In this document: in pieces, positions 12,727 through 23,800 of the stretch
Position numbering within the stretch: position 1 is the stretch's first letter
How the letters are laid out: each line of letters starts with the position of its first letter
NCBI RefSeq assembly: GCF_038502225.1
Contig: NC_091312.1
Coordinates: 29,683,910-29,747,909 of the forward strand
From: Cherax quadricarinatus
Lineage: Eukaryota; Arthropoda; Malacostraca; Decapoda; Parastacidae
Direction: 5' to 3'
Length of the DNA: 64,000 nt
The notes under the pieces: model-generated
What the model was told of the DNA's origin: nothing
Seen by the model: the letters and a program-made list of their open reading frames with translations, nothing else
The model's database searches: none
Position numbers and translations under genes: made by a program

Positions 12727-15450
12727 TGTGTGTACTCACCTAATTGTGGTTGCAGGGGTCGAGACTCAGCTCCTGGCCCCGCCTCTTCACTGATCGCTAC
12801 TGGATCCTCTCTCTCTCTCTCTCTCTGCTTCCTGAGCTTTGTCATACCTCTTCTTAAAACTATGTATGGTTCCTGCCTCCACTACTTCACTTGCTAGGCT
12901 ATTCCACTTGCTGACAACTCTATGACTGAAGAAATACTTCCTAACGTCCCTGTGACTCGTCTGAGTCTTCAGCTTCCAGTTGTGACCCCTTGTCCCTGTG
13001 TCCCCTCTCTGGAACATCCTATCTCTGTCCACCTTGTCTATTCCTCGCAGTATCTTGTATGTCGTTATCATGTCTCCCCTGACCCTTCTGTCCTCCAGTG
13101 TCGTCAGTCCGATTTCCCTTAACCTTTCCTCGTACGACATTCCCTTGAGCTCTGGGACTAGCCTTGTTGTAAACCTTTGTACTTTCTCTAACTTCTTGAC
13201 GTGCTTGACCAGGTGTGGGTTCCAGACTGGTGCTGCATACTCCAGTATGGGCCTAACATACACAGTGTACAGTGTCTTGAACGATTCCTTATTAAGATAT
13301 CGGAACTCTATTCTCAGGTTTGCCAGGCGCCCGTATGCTGCAGCGGTTATTTGGTTGATGTGTGCCTCCGGTGATGTGCTCGGTGTTATGGTCACCCCAA
13401 GGTCTTTCTCCCTGAGTGAGGTCTGTAGTCTTTGTCCACCTAGCCTATACTCTGTCTGCGGTCTTCTTTGCCCCTCCCCAATCTTCATGACTTTGCATTT
13501 GGCTGGATTGAATTCGAGAAGCCAGTTGCTGGACCACATGTCCAGCCTGTCCAGGTCTCTTTGCAGTCCTGCCTCATCCTCGTCCGATTTAATTCTTCTC
13601 ATCAACTTCACGTCATCTGCGAACAGGGACACTTCAGAGTCTATTCCTTCCATCATGTCGTTCACATATATCAAAAATAGCACTGGTCCTAGAACTAACC
13701 CCTGTGGGACCCCGCTCGTAACAGGCGCCCACTGTGATACCTCTTCACGTACCATGACTCGTAGCTGCCTCCCTGTCAGGTATTTCCTTATCCATTGCAG
13801 TGCCCTCCCTTTTACGTGCGCCTGATCCTCCAGCTTCTGCACTAATCTCTTGTGGGGAACTGTGTCAAAGGCCTTCCTGCAGTCTAGGAAAACGCAATCT
13901 ACCCACCCCTCTCTCTCGTGTCTTACTTCTGTTACCTTGTCATAAAACTCCAGGAGGTTTGTGATACAAGATTTGCCTTCCATGAACCCATGCTGGTTTT
14001 CATTTATAATCTTGTTCCTTTCCAGGTGTTCCACCACTCTCCTCCTGATAATCTTCTCCATGACTTTGCACACAATACATGTCAGAGACACAGGTCTGTA
14101 GTTTAGTGCCTCGTTTCTGTTTCCTTTCTTAAATATGGGGACTACATTAGCTGTCTTCCATTTCTCAGGTAGTTGCCCAGTTTCAAGGGATGTGTTGGAG
14201 ATTGTGGTTAGAGGCACGCACAGCATCTCTGCTCCTTCTTTAAGGACCCACGTGGAGATGTCCGGTCCCATCGCCTTTGAGGTGTCAAGGTCACTTAAAA
14301 GCTTCTTCACCTCCTCCTCAGTTGTTCGTATGTCATCCAACACTTGTTGGTATATTCCCTCTTGATGTTCCCTTCTGTGCTGTCTTCCCACAGCCCTTCC
14401 TGTCTCTACTGTAAAAACTTCCTTAAATCTCCTGTTCAGCTCCTCACATACCTCCTGATCATTTCTTGTGAGTTCTCCACCTTCTGTCCTTAATCTGATC
14501 ACCTGGTCTTTGACTGTTGTCTTCCTCCTGATGTGGCTATACAACAGTTTCGGGTCAGTCTTGATTCTCGATGCTATGTCATTTTCATACTGTCGCTGGG
14601 CCTCCCTCCTTACCTGTGCGTACTCATTCCTGGCTCTGCGACTGATCTCCCTATTTTCGCGTGTTCTCTGCCTTCTGTACTTTTTCCATTCTCTATTGCA
14701 CTTTGTTTTTGCCTCCTTACACCGTCGGGTAAACCAGGGGCTCGTTCTGGTCTTCCCGTTGTTACTGTTGCCCTTGGGAATAAACCTTTCCACTGCCTCC
14801 TTGCATTTTGTTGTTACATATTCCATCATTTCATTTACTGGCTTTCCTGCCAGTTCTCTGTCCCACTGGACCTCCCGCAGGAAGTTTTTCAACCCTATGT
14901 AGTCCCCTCTTTTATAGTCAGGCTTTTCCCATTCAACTCCTGTTATTCTCTCCACTTGCAGCTCTACTATGTATTCAAAGCACAGAACCACGTGGTCGCT
15001 AGCTCCTAGGGGACTCTCATACTTGATGTCCTCAATATCTGAGCTGCCCAGGGTGAACACAAGGTCCAATCTTGCTGGTTCATCCTCCCCTCTCACTCTG
15101 GTAGTGTCCTTAACATGTTGGTGCATGAGGTTTTCCAGCACCACGTCCAACATCCTGGCTCTCCATGTTTCGGGACCCCCATGTGGCTCCAGGTTTTCCC
15201 AGTCAATCTCCCTGTGGTTGAAATCCCCCATAACCAGCAACTTTGCTCTGCTGGAGTGAGCTCTTCTTGCCACCTCAGCAAGTGTGTCCACCATTACTCT
15301 GTTGCTCTCTTCATATTCCTCTCTTGGCCTCCTGCAGTTCTGTGGTGGATTATACATCACTGCAATGACCACTTTGTGTTCCCCAGACTGAAGAGTACCT
15401 GCTATGTAGTCTCTTTCTCCCGTCTCATCTATTTCTTCCTCATCTATTCC
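12725..15450 (-). mobile_element. CR1/L2-like LINE, copy A (5'-truncated)
   Basis: One of five same-orientation copies of a single LINE family between 12.7 and 23.8 kb. It keeps a long open ORF2 and a complete 3' end (GCGGGGCCAGGAGCTGAG, then a short stretch ending AATTAGGTGAGTAC), followed by (AC)n. The 5' part (all of ORF1 and the first endonuclease motifs) is missing. The element starts at the short GT run that carries the 3' end of copy B. Compared with copies B and E, its reading frame is far better preserved, which suggests it is the youngest. Confidence 0.9.
12787..15372 (-). CDS. LINE ORF2 protein, endonuclease(part)-reverse transcriptase
   Basis: This 861-codon uninterrupted frame encodes the replication enzyme of a non-LTR retrotransposon: an APE-type endonuclease that nicks target DNA and a reverse transcriptase that copies element RNA onto it. 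Visible motifs are GDFN (residues 49-52), LDLVFT (102-107) and SDH (125-127) of the endonuclease. RT motifs are FLDCRKAFD (495-503), SGVPQG (553-558) and the catalytic FADD (584-587). A thumb and C-terminal region with VYVRPILEYAAPVWNP follow (704-719). The first codon at 15372 is GTG and the frame stays open upstream toward 15450, so the true N-terminus, with the catalytic Asn and Glu motifs of the nuclease, is lost by truncation. It is therefore unlikely to be active alone, although the RT looks intact. The C-terminal RERERE run comes from a GA-type repeat near 12810. Confidence 0.88.
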   Translation of the reverse strand: MVIAVMYNPPQNCRRPREEYEESNRVMVDTLAEVARRAHSSRAKLLVMGDFNHREIDWENLEPHGGPETWRARMLDVVLENLMHQHVKDTTRVRGEDEPARLDLVFTLGSSDIEDIKYESPLGASDHVVLCFEYIVELQVERITGVEWEKPDYKRGDYIGLKNFLREVQWDRELAGKPVNEMMEYVTTKCKEAVERFIPKGNSNNGKTRTSPWFTRRCKEAKTKCNREWKKYRRQRTRENREISRRARNEYAQVRREAQRQYENDIASRIKTDPKLLYSHIRRKTTVKDQVIRLRTEGGELTRNDQEVCEELNRRFKEVFTVETGRAVGRQHRREHQEGIYQQVLDDIRTTEEEVKKLLSDLDTSKAMGPDISTWVLKEGAEMLCVPLTTISNTSLETGQLPEKWKTANVVPIFKKGNRNEALNYRPVSLTCIVCKVMEKIIRRRVVEHLERNKIINENQHGFMEGKSCITNLLEFYDKVTEVRHEREGWVDCVFLDCRKAFDTVPHKRLVQKLEDQAHVKGRALQWIRKYLTGRQLRVMVREEVSQWAPVTSGVPQGLVLGPVLFLIYVNDMMEGIDSEVSLFADDVKLMRRIKSDEDEAGLQRDLDRLDMWSSNWLLEFNPAKCKVMKIGEGQRRPQTEYRLGGQRLQTSLREKDLGVTITPSTSPEAHINQITAAAYGRLANLRIEFRYLNKESFKTLYTVYVRPILEYAAPVWNPHLVKHVKKLEKVQRFTTRLVPELKGMSYEERLREIGLTTLEDRRVRGDMITTYKILRGIDKVDRDRMFQRGDTGTRGHNWKLKTQTSHRDVRKYFFSHRVVSKWNSLASEVVEAGTIHSFKKRYDKAQEAERERERGSSSDQ

Positions 15451-15481
15451 ATGTGTGTGTGTGTCTGTGTGTACTACTAGT
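15451..15481. repeat. GT-rich junction between LINE copies A and B
   Basis: Short imperfect GT run (TGTGTGTGTGTCTGTGTG). It is the (AC)n tail of copy B on the minus strand and the point where truncated copy A begins. Confidence 0.85.
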
Positions 15482-15550
15482 TGTACTCACCTAGTTGAGG
15501 CTGCAAGGGTCGAGTCCGAGCTCCTGGCCCCGCCTCTTCACTGATCGCTA

Positions 15551-18408
15551 CTAGGTCACTCTCCCTGAACCGTGAGCTATATCATACCTTTGCTTAAAGC
15601 TATGTATGGATCCTGCCTCCACTATATCGCTTCCCAAACTATTCCACTTACTGACTACTCTGTGGCTGACGATACACTTCCTAACATTCCTGTGATTCAT
15701 CTGTTTCTTCAACTTCCAATTGTGTCCCCTTGTTGCTGTGTCCAATCTCTGGAACATACTTTGTCCACCTTGTCAATTCCTCTCAGTATTTTGTATGTCG
15801 TTATCATGTCCCCCCCTCTCTCTCCTGTCCTCCAGTGTCATCAGGTTGATTTCCCTTAACCTCTCCTCGCAGGACATACCTCTTAGCTCTGGGACTATTC
15901 TTGTTGCAAACCTTTGCACTTTCTCTAGTTTCTTTACGTGCTTGACTAGGTGTGGGTTCCAAACTGGTGCCGCATACTCCAATATGGGCCTAACGTACAC
16001 GGTGTACAGAGTCCTGAACGATTCCTTATTAAGATGTCGGAATGCTGTTCTGAGGTTTGCTAGGCGCCCATATGCTGCAGCCGTTATTTGGTTGATGTGC
16101 GCTTCAGGAGATGTGCCTGATATTATACTCACCCGAAGATCTTTTTCCTTGAGTGAGGTTTGTAGTCTCTGGCCCCCTAGACTGTGCTCCGTCTGCAGTC
16201 TTCTTTGCCCTTCCTCAATCTTCATGACTTTGCACTTGGTGAGATTGAACTCCAGGAGCCAATTGCTGGACCAGGTCTGCAGCCTGTCCAGATCCCTTTG
16301 TAGTTCTGCCTGGTCGTCGATCGAGTGAATTCTTCTCATCAACTTCACGTCATCTACATAGAGGGACACCTCAGAGTCTATTCCTTCCGTCATGTCGTTC
16401 ACAAATACCAGAAACAGCACTGGTCCTAGGACTGGCCCCTGTGGGACCCCGCTGGTCACATGTGCCCACTCTGACACCTCGCCACGTACCATGACTCGCT
16501 GCTGTCTTCCTGACAAGTATTCCCTGATCCATTAAAGTGCCTTCCCTGTTATCCCTGCTTGGTCCTCCAGTTTTTGCACTAATCTCTTGTGTGGAACTCT
16601 GTCAAACGCCTTCTTGCAGTCCAAGAATATGCAATCCACCCACCCCTCTCTCTCTTGTCTTACTGGTGTCACCATGTCATAGAACTCTAGTAGGTTTGTG
16701 ACACAGGATTTCCCATCCCTGAAACCATGTTGGCTGCTGTTGATGAGATCATTCCTTTCTAGGTGTTCCACCACTCTTCTGATAATCTTCTCCATGATTT
16801 TGCATACTATACATGTCAGTGACACTGGTCTGTAGTTTAGTGCTTCATGTCTGTCTCCTTTTTTTAAAGATTGGGACTACATTTGCTGTCTTCCATGCCT
16901 CAGGCAATCTTCCTGTTTCGATAGATGTATTGAATATTGTTGTTAGGGGTACACATAGCGCCTCTGCTCCCTCTCTCAGGACCCATGGGGAGATGTTATC
17001 TGGCCCCATTGCCTTTGAGGCATCTAGCTCGCTCAGAAGCCTCTTCACTTCTTCCTCGGTTGTGTGCACTGTGTACAGCACTTGGTGGTGTGCCCCACCT
17101 CTCCGTCATTCTGGAGCCCCTTCTGTCTCCTCTGTGAACACTTCTTTGAATCTCTTGTTGAGTTCCTCACATACTTCACGGTCATTTCTTGTTGTCTCTC
17201 CTCCTTCCTTCCTTAGCCTGATTACCTGGTCCTTGACTGTCGTTTTCCTCCTGATGTGGCTGTATAACAGTTTCGGGTCAGATTTGGCTTTCGCTGCTAT
17301 GTCGCTTTCATATTGTCTTTGGGCCTCCCATCTTATCTGTGCATATTCGTTTCTGGCTCTGCGACTGCTCTCCTTATTCTCCTGGGTCCTTTGCCTTCTA
17401 TACTTCTTCAATTCCCTAGCACACTTGGTTTTTGCCTCCCTGCACCTTTGGGTGAACCATGGGCTCATCCTGGCTTTTTCATTATTCCTGTTACCCTTGG
17501 GTACAAACCTCTCCTCAGCCTCCTTGCATATTGTTGCTACATATTCCATCATCTCATTAACTGGCTTCCCTGCCAGTTCTCTGTCCCACTGAACCCCGTT
17601 CAGGAAATTCATCATTCCTGTGTAGTCCCCTTTCTTGTAGTTTGGCTTCATTCGTCCTGGCCTTCCTGCTTCTTCCTCCACTTGTAGCTCTACTGTGTAT
17701 TCGAAGCTTAAAACCACATGATCGCTGGCCCCAAGGGGTCTTTCATATGTGATGTCCTCGATATCTGCACTACTCAAGGTGAATACTAAGTCCAGTCTTG
17801 CTGGTTCATCCTCTCCTCTCTCTCTTGTAGTGTCCCTTACGTGTTGGTACATGAAGTTTTCCAGTACCATCTCCATCATCTTAGCCCTCCATGTATCTTG
17901 GCCCCATGTGGCTCCAAGTTCTCCCAATCGATCTCCTTGTGGTTAAAGTCACCCATGATCAGGAGCTTTTCCCTGCATGCATGAGCTCTTCTGGCCACTG
18001 CAGCCAGTGTGTCAACCATCGCTCTATTGCTCTCGTCGTACTCTTGCCTTGGCATCCTGCTGTTCTGTGGTGGTTTATACATCACTGCTATTACCACCTT
18101 GGGACCTCCAGAGTGAAGTGTTCCCGCTATGTAATCACTTTCTTCTCCGCTGTCTCCTCCAGCTCATCAAAATTCCATCGGTTTTTGATCAGCAATGCCA
18201 CTCCTCCAACTTCCCTGTTCCCTCTGTCTTTCCTCAGGATCTGGTATCCCATTGGAAAGATGGCATCTGTTATCATACCTGTAAGCTTGGTTTCTGTGAG
18301 AGCTATGATGTCCGGTGATGCCTCTTTGACTCTTTCGTGCCACTCCTCCCACTTATTTGTTATTCCATCAGCGTTTGTGTACCATACCTTCAGTTTCCTT
18401 TCCAACAC
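15551..18408 (-). pseudogene. LINE ORF2, copy B, multiply interrupted
   Basis: Seven consecutive minus-strand segments add up to a whole ORF2. The first, near 18408-18127, carries WYTNADGITNK and IIALTETKL, the Asn and Glu motifs of an APE-type endonuclease that copy A lacks. Next come GDFNHKEIDW near 17960 and LDLVFT with SDH near 17720-17800. The RT segments include FLDCKKAFDRVPH near 16600, SGVPQG near 16440 and a C-motif reading SLYVDD near 16350, where the usual Phe-Ala is Tyr-Val. Frame breaks occur near 18110, 17900, 17095, 16840 and 15765, plus an in-frame TAA at 16532 where copy A has CAA (Gln). The product cannot be made. Confidence 0.85.
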
Positions 18409-19398
18409 TGTGGTTTGGGGGGGGGCTGTGAGGGTGGGAGACCTGGTAGCATACTGTGGGATTCTACAGCTCGGTGTTGGGTGGAAGCTGTGGGTATGGA
18501 TTGTAGTGTGTGTTGGGATGGTGTGATAGGTTGTGGGGTTCTGAGGATAGTTGTGTGTATGCTTGCCCTTGCTGCTCTGTTCTGCTCTGACTGACCCCTG
18601 CTGGTTCCATCCTTGTCTCCTTTCCTAGCTCCTTTCGCTTTTTTGTCCTCTCCCTCAGTTGCTGTCGTTCTGTTTGTGTTTTGTCTCTGTTTAGGAACAC
18701 CCTCTTGTACTCTTCCGAGTATTTCAACTGTGGTTTCTCTTGGAGGATCCTGTTCCGCACTGTTTCTGTCCTGAGAATCAGCTCGATCCATCTCTTCACC
18801 TATTTCTGTGATGATTTTCTCAATCTCCTTTCTTTCTTCCTGCCTTTCAGTGTGTGTCCTTTCCTCTCTCTCCTGGAGCCCATGGATGAATACTGATTTT
18901 GCCCTTTCCTCCTCCCATTGCCTCACCCTCTGTGACTCTGGATCCTGCCTGTATGTGGTCATTTTCTCCCTTGATTTTTCCAGTGGCTCTTGCTCTCCAT
19001 CTGCACCCAGCTGCTCTTCCCTTTCACTCCTTGGCCCTTCTTGGCAGGCTGATATGACCTTAGCATAATTCATATCTCCTTCCTTCTTGTTTGGCCTCTC
19101 AGCTTCATATGCTGTGTCTTCTCTGGTCACTGCCCCTGTAACTCGCTTCAGCCTATTTATCTCAACTTCTAGGACCCTTATCCTGGCCACTGCAGTTTCG
19201 ACCTGTGCCTCCCAATTCTTTGTCTCCTTCTCCAACCTCTTTTCCATTTTCACAGAGAGCTCTTTCTCCATTTTTTTCAGAAAGCTCTCCTAATTTTCTC
19301 TCCCACTCTTGTTCCATCCTTTTCCACTGTTCCTCCATCTACTCCTCCCTACCAGAAGCCTTCTCATCTGATCCCTGGTTCCTGCGAGTCCCCACCAT
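18390..19398 (-). pseudogene. LINE ORF1 protein, copy B
   Basis: ORF1 proteins of CR1/L2/L1-type LINEs bind the element RNA. The frame has a start ATG at 19396-19398, an early stop after GREE and a frame change near 19290. From 19271 it then stays open for 293 codons. The segment is rich in Glu, Lys and Arg, with heptad-like stretches at the N-terminus (coiled-coil candidate). It contains SVFIHGLQE, typical of the RRM-like part, and EILGRVQE further on. The end overlaps the ORF2 start (the ORF1 frame runs to 18390, ORF2 from 18408). Copy E has a matching ORF1 with ERSIIIHGLQE. Confidence 0.78.
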
Positions 19399-19400
19399 TC

Positions 19401-19424
19401 TGTGTGTGTGTGTGTGTGTGTGTA
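19401..19424. repeat. GT run between LINE copies B and C
   Basis: Perfect GT dinucleotides separating the 5' end of copy B from the 3' sliver of copy C. Confidence 0.9.
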
Positions 19425-19464
19425 CTCACCTAATTGTGGTTGCAGGGGTCGAGTAATAGCTCAT
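19423..19464 (-). mobile_element. LINE copy C, 42-bp 3' sliver
   Basis: Only the extreme 3' end is present: TACTCACCTAATTGTGG and GTTGCAGGGGTCGAG on the plus strand, matching copies A, B, D and E. It is bounded on both sides by GT runs, as expected for a very short 5'-truncated insertion. Confidence 0.85.
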
Positions 19465-19484
19465 CTGTGTGTGTGTGTGTGTGT
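19465..19484. repeat. GT run between LINE copies C and D
   Basis: About 10 GT units. Confidence 0.9.
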
Positions 19485-19948
19485 GCTCACCTGCTTGTGG
19501 TTGCAGGGGTCGAGTCACAGCTCCTGACCCCGCCTCTTCACTGGGTTCTCTCTCTCCCTGCTCAATGAGCTTTATTATACCTCGTCTTAATGCTATGTAT
19601 GGTTCCTGCCTCCACTACGTCACTTGGCAGACTTTTCCACTTCCTGACAACTCTGTGACTGAATAAATACTTCCTTACATCTCATTGACTCATCTTAGTC
19701 CTCAACTCCAAAAGGTGACCTCTTTTTTCTGTGTCCCTGTCTCTGTCCACCCGGTTAATTCCTCTTAGTAATTTGGATGTCTTTATTATGTCTCCCATAA
19801 CCCTCCTGTTCTCCAGTGTCGTCAGGCCGATTTCCCTTAACCTTTCTTCGTAGGACATTCCCCTTAGCTCTGGAACTAACCTTGTCCCTAACCTTTGCAT
19901 TTTCTCTAATTTCTTGACGTGCTTGTTCAAGTGTGGGTTCCAAACAGG
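19485..19948 (-). mobile_element. LINE copy D, 5'-truncated 3' fragment
   Basis: About 460 bp of the same family. It has the 3' end (CTCACCTGCTTGTGGTTG on the plus strand) and the C-terminal coding part, reading KHVKKLEKMQRLGTRLVPEL and GMSYEERLREIGLTTLE on the minus strand. The upstream end is cut inside the RT thumb region, exactly at the next GT run. Confidence 0.9.
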
Positions 19949-19964
19949 TGTGTGTGTGCGTGTG
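19949..19964. repeat. GT run between LINE copies D and E
   Basis: Short GT run with one GC interruption. It is the tail of copy E on the minus strand. Confidence 0.9.
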
Positions 19965-20050
19965 TACTCACCTATATGTACTTACCTATATGTGGTTGCA
20001 GGGGTCGAGTCATAGCTCCTAGCCCCGCCTCTTCACTGGTCGATACTAAT

Positions 20051-22770
20051 TCACTCTCTCCCTGCTCCATGATATTTGTCATACCTCTTCTTAAAGCTAT
20101 TTATGGAACTTGCTTCCACTACCTCACTCTCCAGATTATTCCAGTTCCTGACAACTCTAAGACTAAAGAAATACTTCCTAACATCCCTATGACTCATCTG
20201 GGTTTTCAGCTTCCAATTGTGTCCCCTTGTTTCTGTATCCCATCTCTGAAACATTCGATCCTTGTCCACCTTGTCAATGCCTCTTAGTATTTAATACGTT
20301 GTTATCATGTCCCCTCTATCCCTCCTACCCTCTAGTGTCATCAGGGTGAGTTCCCTTAACCTCTCCTCATAAGACATACCCCTCAGTTCCGGGACTAATC
20401 GTGTTGCAAATTTTTGCACTTTCTCCAGTTTCGTGACGTGTTTGACTAAGTGAGGGTTCCATACTGGCGCTGCATATTCCAGTATAGGCCATACGTACAC
20501 TGTGTACAATGTCGTGAATGACTCTTTACTCAGAAGTCTAAACGCCAATCTCAGGTTTGCCAATCTCCCTTATGCTGCAGCAGTTATTTGATTGATGTGT
20601 GCCTCAGGGGACATGTTCGTTACAATGCTTACCCCAAGATCCTTTTCTTTAATTGACATTTGCAGCTGTTGGTTTCCTAACCTACTTGTAGTTTGTCCAG
20701 ATCCCCTTGTAATCTTAACTGATCCTTGCCCACTTGTATTCTCCTCATTAGTTTCACATCATCAGCGAACAGTGACATTTCTGAATCTGTTCCTTCCACC
20801 ATGTCATCTCCTATACAAAAAACAGCACCGGGCTTAGGACTGAACCTTGTGGAACCCCACTCGACACATTCGCCCACTCCGACACTTCAGCACGTACCAA
20901 CACTCGTTGTTTCCTTCCTGTCAGGTATTTCCCTAATCCATTGCAGTACTTTCCCCGTTGTTCCTGCCTGCTCCTCTAATTTTTGCACCAGTCTCTTGTG
21001 TGGTACTGTGTCAAAAGCTTTTTTGCAGTCTAAAAAGATACAATCTACCCATCCCTCTCTCTCCTGTCTTACTTCTGTTACCTTATCGTAGAACTCAAGT
21101 AGATTTGTGACACAGAATTTCCCATCTCTGAACCCGTGCTGACTGTCATGTATGAGCCCAATCTTTTCAATGTGTTTCACCACTTTTCTCCTGATTATCT
21201 TTTCCATGACTTTACATACTATACAAGTCAGTGACACTGGTCTGTAGTTTAATGCTGCCTGTCTGTCCTCTTTCTTAAAAATTGGAACTACATGTGCTGT
21301 CTTCCACGCCTCAGGCAACTGCCCTGTTTCGATAGATTTACTGAAGATTGCTGCTAATGGCACACACAGTTCCTCTGCTCCCTCTCTCAGTATCCATGAA
21401 GATATGTTATCTGGGCCCACCGCCTTTGAGGTATCGAGTTCGTCTAGCAGTTTCTTCACCTCTACCTTGGTTATGTGTATTGTGTCCAGCACCTGCTGGT
21501 GCACCCTACCTCCACATACTTCTTGGTCACTCTTCGTGAGCTCCCCTCCTTCTTTCCTCAGCCTGATTACCTGGTCCTTGACTGTTGTTTTTCTCCTAAT
21601 GTGACTGTATAACAACTTTGGTTCAGATTTGGCTTTTGATGCTATGTCGTTCTCGTATTGCTTCTGAGCCTCTCTCCTCATCCCTGCATATTCGTTTCTG
21701 GTTCTTCTGCTCAGCTCCTTGTTTTCTTGAGTCCGTTGCCTTCTATACCTTTTCCATGCTCTAACACACTTAGCTTTGGCCTCTTTATACCTCTAATTAA
21801 ACCATGGGCTCACTCTGGTTTTACCATTTTTTCTGTTGTTCTTTGCTATGAACTTTTCCTCTGCCTCCCTGCACTTAGTGGTCACTATTTCCATCATTTC
21901 ATTTACTGTCTTTCCATCTAGTTCTCTTTCCCACTGCACTTCATGCAGGAAACTTCTCATTCATATGTAGTCCCTTTTTTTGAAGTTCGGTTTCTCTCTT
22001 TGTTCTCGTGCTGCTGCATTCTCCACTGTTAACTCTACAAGATTTTCAAAACTCAGGACATCATGATCACTAGCGCCAAGGGGTCTTTCGTGGGTGATAT
22101 CCCCTATGTCTGAACTATTTAAGGTGAATATGAGATCCAGCCTTGCTGCAACATCCTCTCCTCTCTCTCTCTCTCTCTGGTTGTATCCCTAACATGTTGG
22201 TGCATGAAGTTCTCCAATACAGTCTCCAAGATCTTAGCCCTCCATGTTTCTGGTCCCCCATGTGGCTCTAGTTTTTCCCAGTCAATCTCTTTATGATTGA
22301 AATCCCCCATTATAAGCAATTTTGTCCTACCCATTTGAGCCCTCCTGGCCACTTCAGCTAGTGTATCCACCATTGCTCTATTGCGCACATCATACTCTTC
22401 TCTTGCTCTCCTGCTGTTAAGTGGTGGGTTATACATCACTGCTATCATCACCTTTGGACCCCCAGTCTGAAGTGTTCCTACAATGAAGTCGTCTGTTTCC
22501 CTTCTTTCCCTTCCTCCCATCTCCTCAAAACTTCACTGTTTTTTTATGAGCAATGCTACTCCTCCCCCTACTCTGTTCTCTGTCTTTCCTCATAATTTGA
22601 TATCCAGGTGGAAAAATTGCATCTGTTTTCATCCCTGTAAGTTTTGTCTCTGTTAGTGCTATGATGTCAGGTGATGCATCAATGATGTTTTCTTGCTATT
22701 CTTCGCTCTTATTTGTTATTCCATCTGCATTGGTGTACCATACCTTTAGCTTCCTTTCCATTACTGTATT
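20051..22770 (-). pseudogene. LINE ORF2, copy E, multiply interrupted
   Basis: The frame begins with MERKLKVWYTNADGITNK near 22760, the endonuclease N-terminus. GDFNHKEIDW lies near 22300. The region 22119-21681 is frame-broken. The RT part gives PVSLTCIVCKVMEKIIRR, FLDCKKAFDTVPH near 21030 and SLFADDVKLM near 20770. Then follow VYVWPILEYAAPVWNP and a C-terminal segment ending near 20051. Compared with copy A there are at least six breaks and small deletions; for instance, the block between the endonuclease and RT is shortened near 21520. It is non-functional. Confidence 0.82.
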
Positions 22771-22889
22771 TTGGGAGATGGAATAGGAAGGTGCAGGCTG
22801 GGAAGGTAGGAGGCAGGGCACAATATTATGGGAGGCTGCTGTGATTTTGGAATTAGTGCTTACGGGGGTGGTGGCTATGGAGTGAGGTT

Positions 22890-23800
22890 CGTTTCTGTTT
22901 ACTGTGTTTGACTGATATGTGGTGACAGGGGATGAGAGGTTTCTGTAAGTATTTGTGTTTGATGTTCCCCCAAAGGCTGAGTTTTCTTGTCTGTCGTTAC
23001 CTGTCCTGTCTCTCTTTCGTTCCACTGGTTTTGTCTTTCTCTCACTTTCAGTTGTTCCCTTTCCTTTTGTGATTTGTCTCGATTGAGGAACACTTTTTGA
23101 TAATCTGGAGAGTCCTTTAACCGTGGTTTCTGATGTAGTATCCTGTTCTGTGCCACATCTGTCTTGAATGTCAATCTGATTGGTCGATTTTTTCCCATCG
23201 AATACCCCCCAAGTCTGTGAAAATTTTCTACCTGAGACATGTCCCTCTCTCCTGTTATTGTAATGATGTTCTTAATCATTACAATAATCTTTCATCATAG
23301 GTCTGCCCTTCCGCCTCCTGAAGCCCATGAATAATTATTGACCTCTCCCTCTCCTCTTCCCATTTCTTTTCTCTCTGTATCTCTGGATCTGATTTAAGCA
23401 TCTCCTTTGCTATTTCTCTAATCATCTCCCAGATACCTTGATAGCCTGATATTACTGCTGCAAAAGACTGCTTAGCTCCATCCCCTCCTTCAGTCCCCTT
23501 GCTGCCTATTGTTGTTCCCATTTCAGTCATCTTGCTCCTTTCGGACCTCATTTTTAGAGCCTGCTTCAGCACATCCATTTCTTTCTCCAATCTCTGTATC
23601 TTTGCCTCAGCTACCACAGTTCGTGATTCCCAATTCTTGCTCTCTGCATATATTTGCTCTAACATGTTATTGTAAAGCTCGTTTAACCTTTTCTCCCATT
23701 GTTGTTCCATTTTGTTCTTGAGCCGTTCTACCAATTCTTCCTTTTCCGGCCAGCCATCATCGGTTCCCTTGCCTTTACGTCCTCCTTTTTGAGATCCCAT
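22890..23800 (-). pseudogene. LINE ORF1 protein, copy E
   Basis: A clear ATG at 23798-23800 starts a 173-codon frame: a basic N-terminus (MGSQKGGRKGKG), a long charged helix with LVERLKNKMEQQWEKRLNEL (coiled-coil candidate), AKIQRLEKEMDVLKQAL, and ERSIIIHGLQEAEGQ. After a break near 23279 the match continues with RPIRLTFKTDVAQNRIL and YQKVFLNRDKSQKEREQLK. This is the layout of a coiled coil, an RRM-like fold and a C-terminal domain seen in L1/L2-type ORF1p. It therefore shows how ORF1 of this family is built, better than copy B does. Confidence 0.8.

Larger units (their letters stand above)
15482..19400 (-). mobile_element. CR1/L2-like LINE, copy B (near full length, decayed)
   Basis: This copy contains both ORFs in the order expected on the minus strand: ORF1 (about 19398-18390) overlapping the start of ORF2 (about 18408-15551), then the shared 3' end TGTACTCACCTAGTTGAGG (written on the plus strand) at 15482. 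Its 5' end coincides with the ORF1 start ATG at 19396-19398, immediately next to another GT run. Several frameshifts and stops show that it is inactive. Confidence 0.88.

Noticed and set aside
12998..18526. Plus-strand frames of 200-275 codons opposite the LINE copies
   Set aside because: They are antisense shadows of ORF2, with no recognisable domains.
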